From positions 1 through 7,537 of the forward strand of contig CALBZH010000398.1 in NCBI GenBank assembly GCA_937889795.1: a stretch of 7,537 bases of DNA. The letters run 5' to 3'. Positions 6,013 to 7,537 of this stretch are shown here, piece after piece (position 1 is the first letter of the stretch; every line of letters starts with the position of its first letter). Position numbers and translations under genes: made by a program. Under the pieces are notes generated by a model, which saw nothing but the letters and a program-made list of their open reading frames with translations, was not told the DNA's origin and did not search any database. Source of the DNA: an uncultured Syntrophobacteraceae bacterium (GTDB taxonomy: Bacteria > Desulfobacterota > Syntrophobacteria > Syntrophobacterales > Syntrophobacteraceae).

Positions 6013-6975
6013 TTAGTCAGCAGCATTCCCCGAACGAAGCAGATCGTCGAAATAATCAATCGTCTTGCGAAGCCCCTCGTCCAAAGGCACTTTGGGCTCC
6101 CACTTCAAGACCTCCTGCGCCAGGGAGATATCCGGTTTGCGCATGATCGGGTCATCTTGAGGCAGCGGCTTGCGGATCAGCTCGGATTTGCTTCCGGTCA
6201 TCTGGCGAACTTTCTCGGCGAGCTCGGCGATGGTAAATTCTCCCGGGTTCCCGAGATTGACGGGACCGGTGAACGAATCCTGGGTGCGCATGAGCCGGAT
6301 GAACCCTTCGACCAAGTCGTCCACGTAGCAGAACGAGCGCGTCTGACTGCCATCCCCGTAGATGGTGATGGGGTCGTTGTTGAGCGCCTGCACGATGAAG
6401 TTGGACACAACCCGGCCGTCGTTCGGGTGCATGCGCGGTCCGTACGTGTTGAAAATGCGCGCCACCTTGATCTTCAGTCCATGCTGCCGGTGGTAGTCGA
6501 AAAAGAGCGTCTCCGCGCAGCGTTTGCCTTCATCGTAGCAGGACCGCCTACCGATCGGATTCACGTGCCCCCAATACGATTCCGTCTGCGGGTGGACCTT
6601 GGGATCCCCGTACACTTCCGAGGTCGATGCTTGCATGATCTTGGCTCTGAGACGCTTAGCCAGCCCCAGCATGTTGATCGACCCGTGAACGTTCACCTTG
6701 GTCGTCTGGACTGGATCGTTCTGATAGTGAATGGGAGAAGCCGGGCAGGCCAGATTGTAAATCTCGTCCACCTCCACGTAGAGAGGGTACGTGATATCAT
6801 GCCGAAAAAGCTCGAAATAGGGATTGTTCATGAGATGCAGAATGTTGCGCTTGCTGCCGGTATAAAAGTTGTCCAGGCAGAGAACGTCATAACCTTCTTG
6901 CAGGAGACGCTCGCACAGGTGCGAGCCCAAGAAGCCGGCACCGCCTGTTACTGCACATCGTTTGCGAAGATGCAT
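6013..6975 (-). CDS. uxs: UDP-glucuronate decarboxylase (UDP-xylose synthase)
   Basis: This extended short-chain dehydrogenase oxidises UDP-glucuronate at C4, decarboxylates it and re-reduces the intermediate with bound NAD, giving UDP-xylose for surface polysaccharides. The 320-residue sequence has the NAD fold [10 protein letters not shown] (11-20), D35 in LDNFYTG for the NAD ribose, [10 protein letters not shown] (76-85), [10 protein letters not shown] (116-125), the catalytic Tyr and Lys in YDEGKR (Y147, K151), [11 protein letters not shown] (172-182) and [14 protein letters not shown] (208-221). [10 protein letters not shown] together with SEVYGDP is characteristic of UXS rather than the related dTDP-glucose dehydratases or GalE. 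ATG 6975 is chosen because AAAGGA lies five bases upstream and the Rossmann motif starts at residue 8. The longer frame to 7038 adds residues encoded by leader DNA. No UDP-glucose dehydrogenase or glycosyltransferase is nearby in the window. Confidence 0.95.
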   Translation of the reverse strand: MHLRKRCAVTGGAGFLGSHLCERLLQEGYDVLCLDNFYTGSKRNILHLMNNPYFELFRHDITYPLYVEVDEIYNLACPASPIHYQNDPVQTTKVNVHGSINMLGLAKRLRAKIMQASTSEVYGDPKVHPQTESYWGHVNPIGRRSCYDEGKRCAETLFFDYHRQHGLKIKVARIFNTYGPRMHPNDGRVVSNFIVQALNNDPITIYGDGSQTRSFCYVDDLVEGFIRLMRTQDSFTGPVNLGNPGEFTIAELAEKVRQMTGSKSELIRKPLPQDDPIMRKPDISLAQEVLKWEPKVPLDEGLRKTIDYFDDLLRSGNAAD

Positions 6976-6980
6976 GGAAT

Positions 6981-6986
6981 TCCTTT
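6981..6986 (-). promoter_or_regulatory. Shine-Dalgarno fixing the uxs start
   Basis: AAAGGA on the minus strand lies five bases before ATG 6975. It decides against the longer in-frame start at 7038, which has no comparable site. Confidence 0.75.
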
Positions 6987-7069
6987 CACTGTGAACTGGT
7001 AAGGAAGGGCTCACCCGCGACAGAGATAGCGCAGGCATCCGAAAAACCTACACATTTTAATCGCGGCCA

Positions 7070-7105
7070 CAAATGAGGCCAATCTAATGCATACGCCCTC
7101 ATTTG
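7070..7105. repeat. 9-bp inverted repeat around the uxs promoter
   Basis: CAAATGAGG (7070-7078) and CCTCATTTG (7097-7105) are perfect reverse complements separated by 18 bases. The -10 candidate lies between the arms and the outer arm touches the -35 candidate. It could be a two-site operator for a dimeric repressor or a hairpin. Confidence 0.5.
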
Positions 7106-7109
7106 ACAA
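7081..7109 (-). promoter_or_regulatory. Candidate sigma70 promoter for uxs and possibly the downstream run
   Basis: On the minus strand TTGTCA (7109-7104, 5 of 6 to consensus) is followed after 17 bases by TAGATT (7086-7081, 4 of 6). Transcription would start near 7075, giving a leader of about 100 bases before ATG 6975. Genes from uxs to permease B run in the same direction with small gaps, so this could be the promoter of the whole run. Confidence 0.45.
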
Positions 7110-7469
7110 TCGGTATGTACCCGGCACGGCGCGGCCGCTGTCACCGCCGGGCGGACGCGCTTTGCAGGATCGATGCCGACCTAGAACAGCCCTTAACCTG
7201 GAGAGGTTTCGTCGCGCACCCCGCCTCAATCTGGCAGGACCGAGGCGTTTCCTCTCCGCTGTCATTGCGACCCTGCGGTTACCAATTTGACCGAGCCCGA
7301 CCTCGGCATGATCACTTATCGTAACCGGATCCCCCCCAGCGATCGGATTTACGGGTATGACTCCCCTGCAAGCACGCGCCATCCACCCAGTTTCCGACCG
7401 AGTCCAGCTGAAACGAAGCCTGGCTTGGGCCATCGGCACGACCTTTGCTTTTGGTCCGGGCCACTTGCC

Positions 7470-7500
7470 GGCCTCCCAGGGTTCAGGGAGCCTTTCTGTT
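7470..7500 (+). terminator. Terminator-like hairpin near the contig end
   Basis: GGCCTCCC (7470-7477) can pair with GGGAGCC (7486-7492) with one bulged C around an 8-base loop, followed by TTTCTGTT on the plus strand. It has the shape of a weak intrinsic terminator, but no plus-strand gene that would need it is visible in the window, so it may be fortuitous. Confidence 0.25.
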
Positions 7501-7537
7501 GATTCAGGAGGCGGCATGAGCTAAAAGACCCACGATT

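Larger units (their letters stand above)
6976..7537. other. Untranslated region upstream of uxs; no supportable gene
   Basis: About 560 bases carry no reading frame I can defend. Open frames on both strands are Arg/Pro-rich, lack ribosome sites or hydrophobic pattern, and show no recognisable motif. The stretch holds the candidate uxs promoter, a 9-bp inverted repeat around it, a terminator-like hairpin near 7470-7500 and several short stems: AACCTGGAGAGGTT (7195-7208) and CCGAG/CTCGG (near 7291-7306). No tRNA, rRNA or known riboswitch core was recognised on either strand. Confidence 0.6.

Noticed and set aside
5953..7002. 349-residue plus-strand open frame opposite uxs
   Set aside because: It mirrors the uxs coding region and has no recognisable motif, while uxs itself has full catalytic and NAD motifs.
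7110..7470. Possible riboswitch upstream of uxs
   Set aside because: Short stems exist, but I could not match the conserved core of any riboswitch class I know on either strand.
7011..7517. 168-residue minus-strand open frame upstream of uxs
   Set aside because: No ribosome site, Arg-rich composition, no hydrophobic pattern, and it runs through the candidate promoter and to just before the uxs ribosome site.
7357..7524. 55-residue plus-strand open frame (starts MTPLQARAIH, ends SGGGMS)
   Set aside because: No Shine-Dalgarno before the ATG, it reads through a terminator-like hairpin, and it resembles no known family. Too weak to list as a gene.
7506..7524. AGGAGG followed closely by ATG near the contig end
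   Set aside because: The ATG is followed by only one sense codon and then TAA, so no protein of useful length starts here in the window.

Overview
The window is a bacterial contig end, GC-rich and densely coded. Positions 1-47 are not genomic: they match the 3' 47 bases of the 58-base Illumina P5/TruSeq universal adapter, ending in the diagnostic CTCTTCCGATCT. The contig is therefore probably a draft or metagenome assembly, and the first gene is cut by the contig edge rather than by biology. No taxonomic marker decides the organism. A DUF3786 protein with a four-cysteine Fe-S domain and a DUF6485-type Cys-rich small protein both suggest an anaerobe or a lineage with anaerobic ancestry (Nitrospirae, delta-proteobacterial or similar). 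That is inference.

Layout. (1) 48-1632, minus strand: tsaD (tRNA t6A synthesis) followed by the 5' part of rsmA (16S rRNA adenine dimethylation), overlapping by 10 bases. This is a translation-fidelity pair. (2) 1633-1899: a divergent intergenic region. (3) 1900-2299, plus strand: a two-gene unit of a 60-residue, two-helix membrane protein and a 67-residue protein with nine cysteines, each with a strong Shine-Dalgarno. (4) 2300-2463: a convergent gap with a 9-bp GC-rich hairpin. (5) 2464-6975, minus strand: a co-directional run in transcription order of a UDP-glucuronate decarboxylase (uxs), a DUF3786 Fe-S protein, polar amino-acid ABC permease A, a periplasmic substrate-binding protein and permease B. 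DUF3786 and permease A overlap by four bases (GTGA), which suggests translational coupling. (6) 6976-7537: the untranslated region upstream of uxs, with a candidate promoter and a 9-bp inverted repeat but no gene I can support.

How the genes fit. The two permeases are paralogues that probably form a heterodimeric channel served by the binding protein. No ATPase gene is present, so it must be encoded elsewhere. uxs makes UDP-xylose for surface glycans and has no visible tie to the transporter beyond orientation. No mobile element, CRISPR array, tRNA or rRNA gene was seen. I found no clear new defence or catalytic system. The least explained items are the small membrane/Cys-rich gene pair and the coupling of a DUF3786 protein to an ATPase-less amino-acid transporter.
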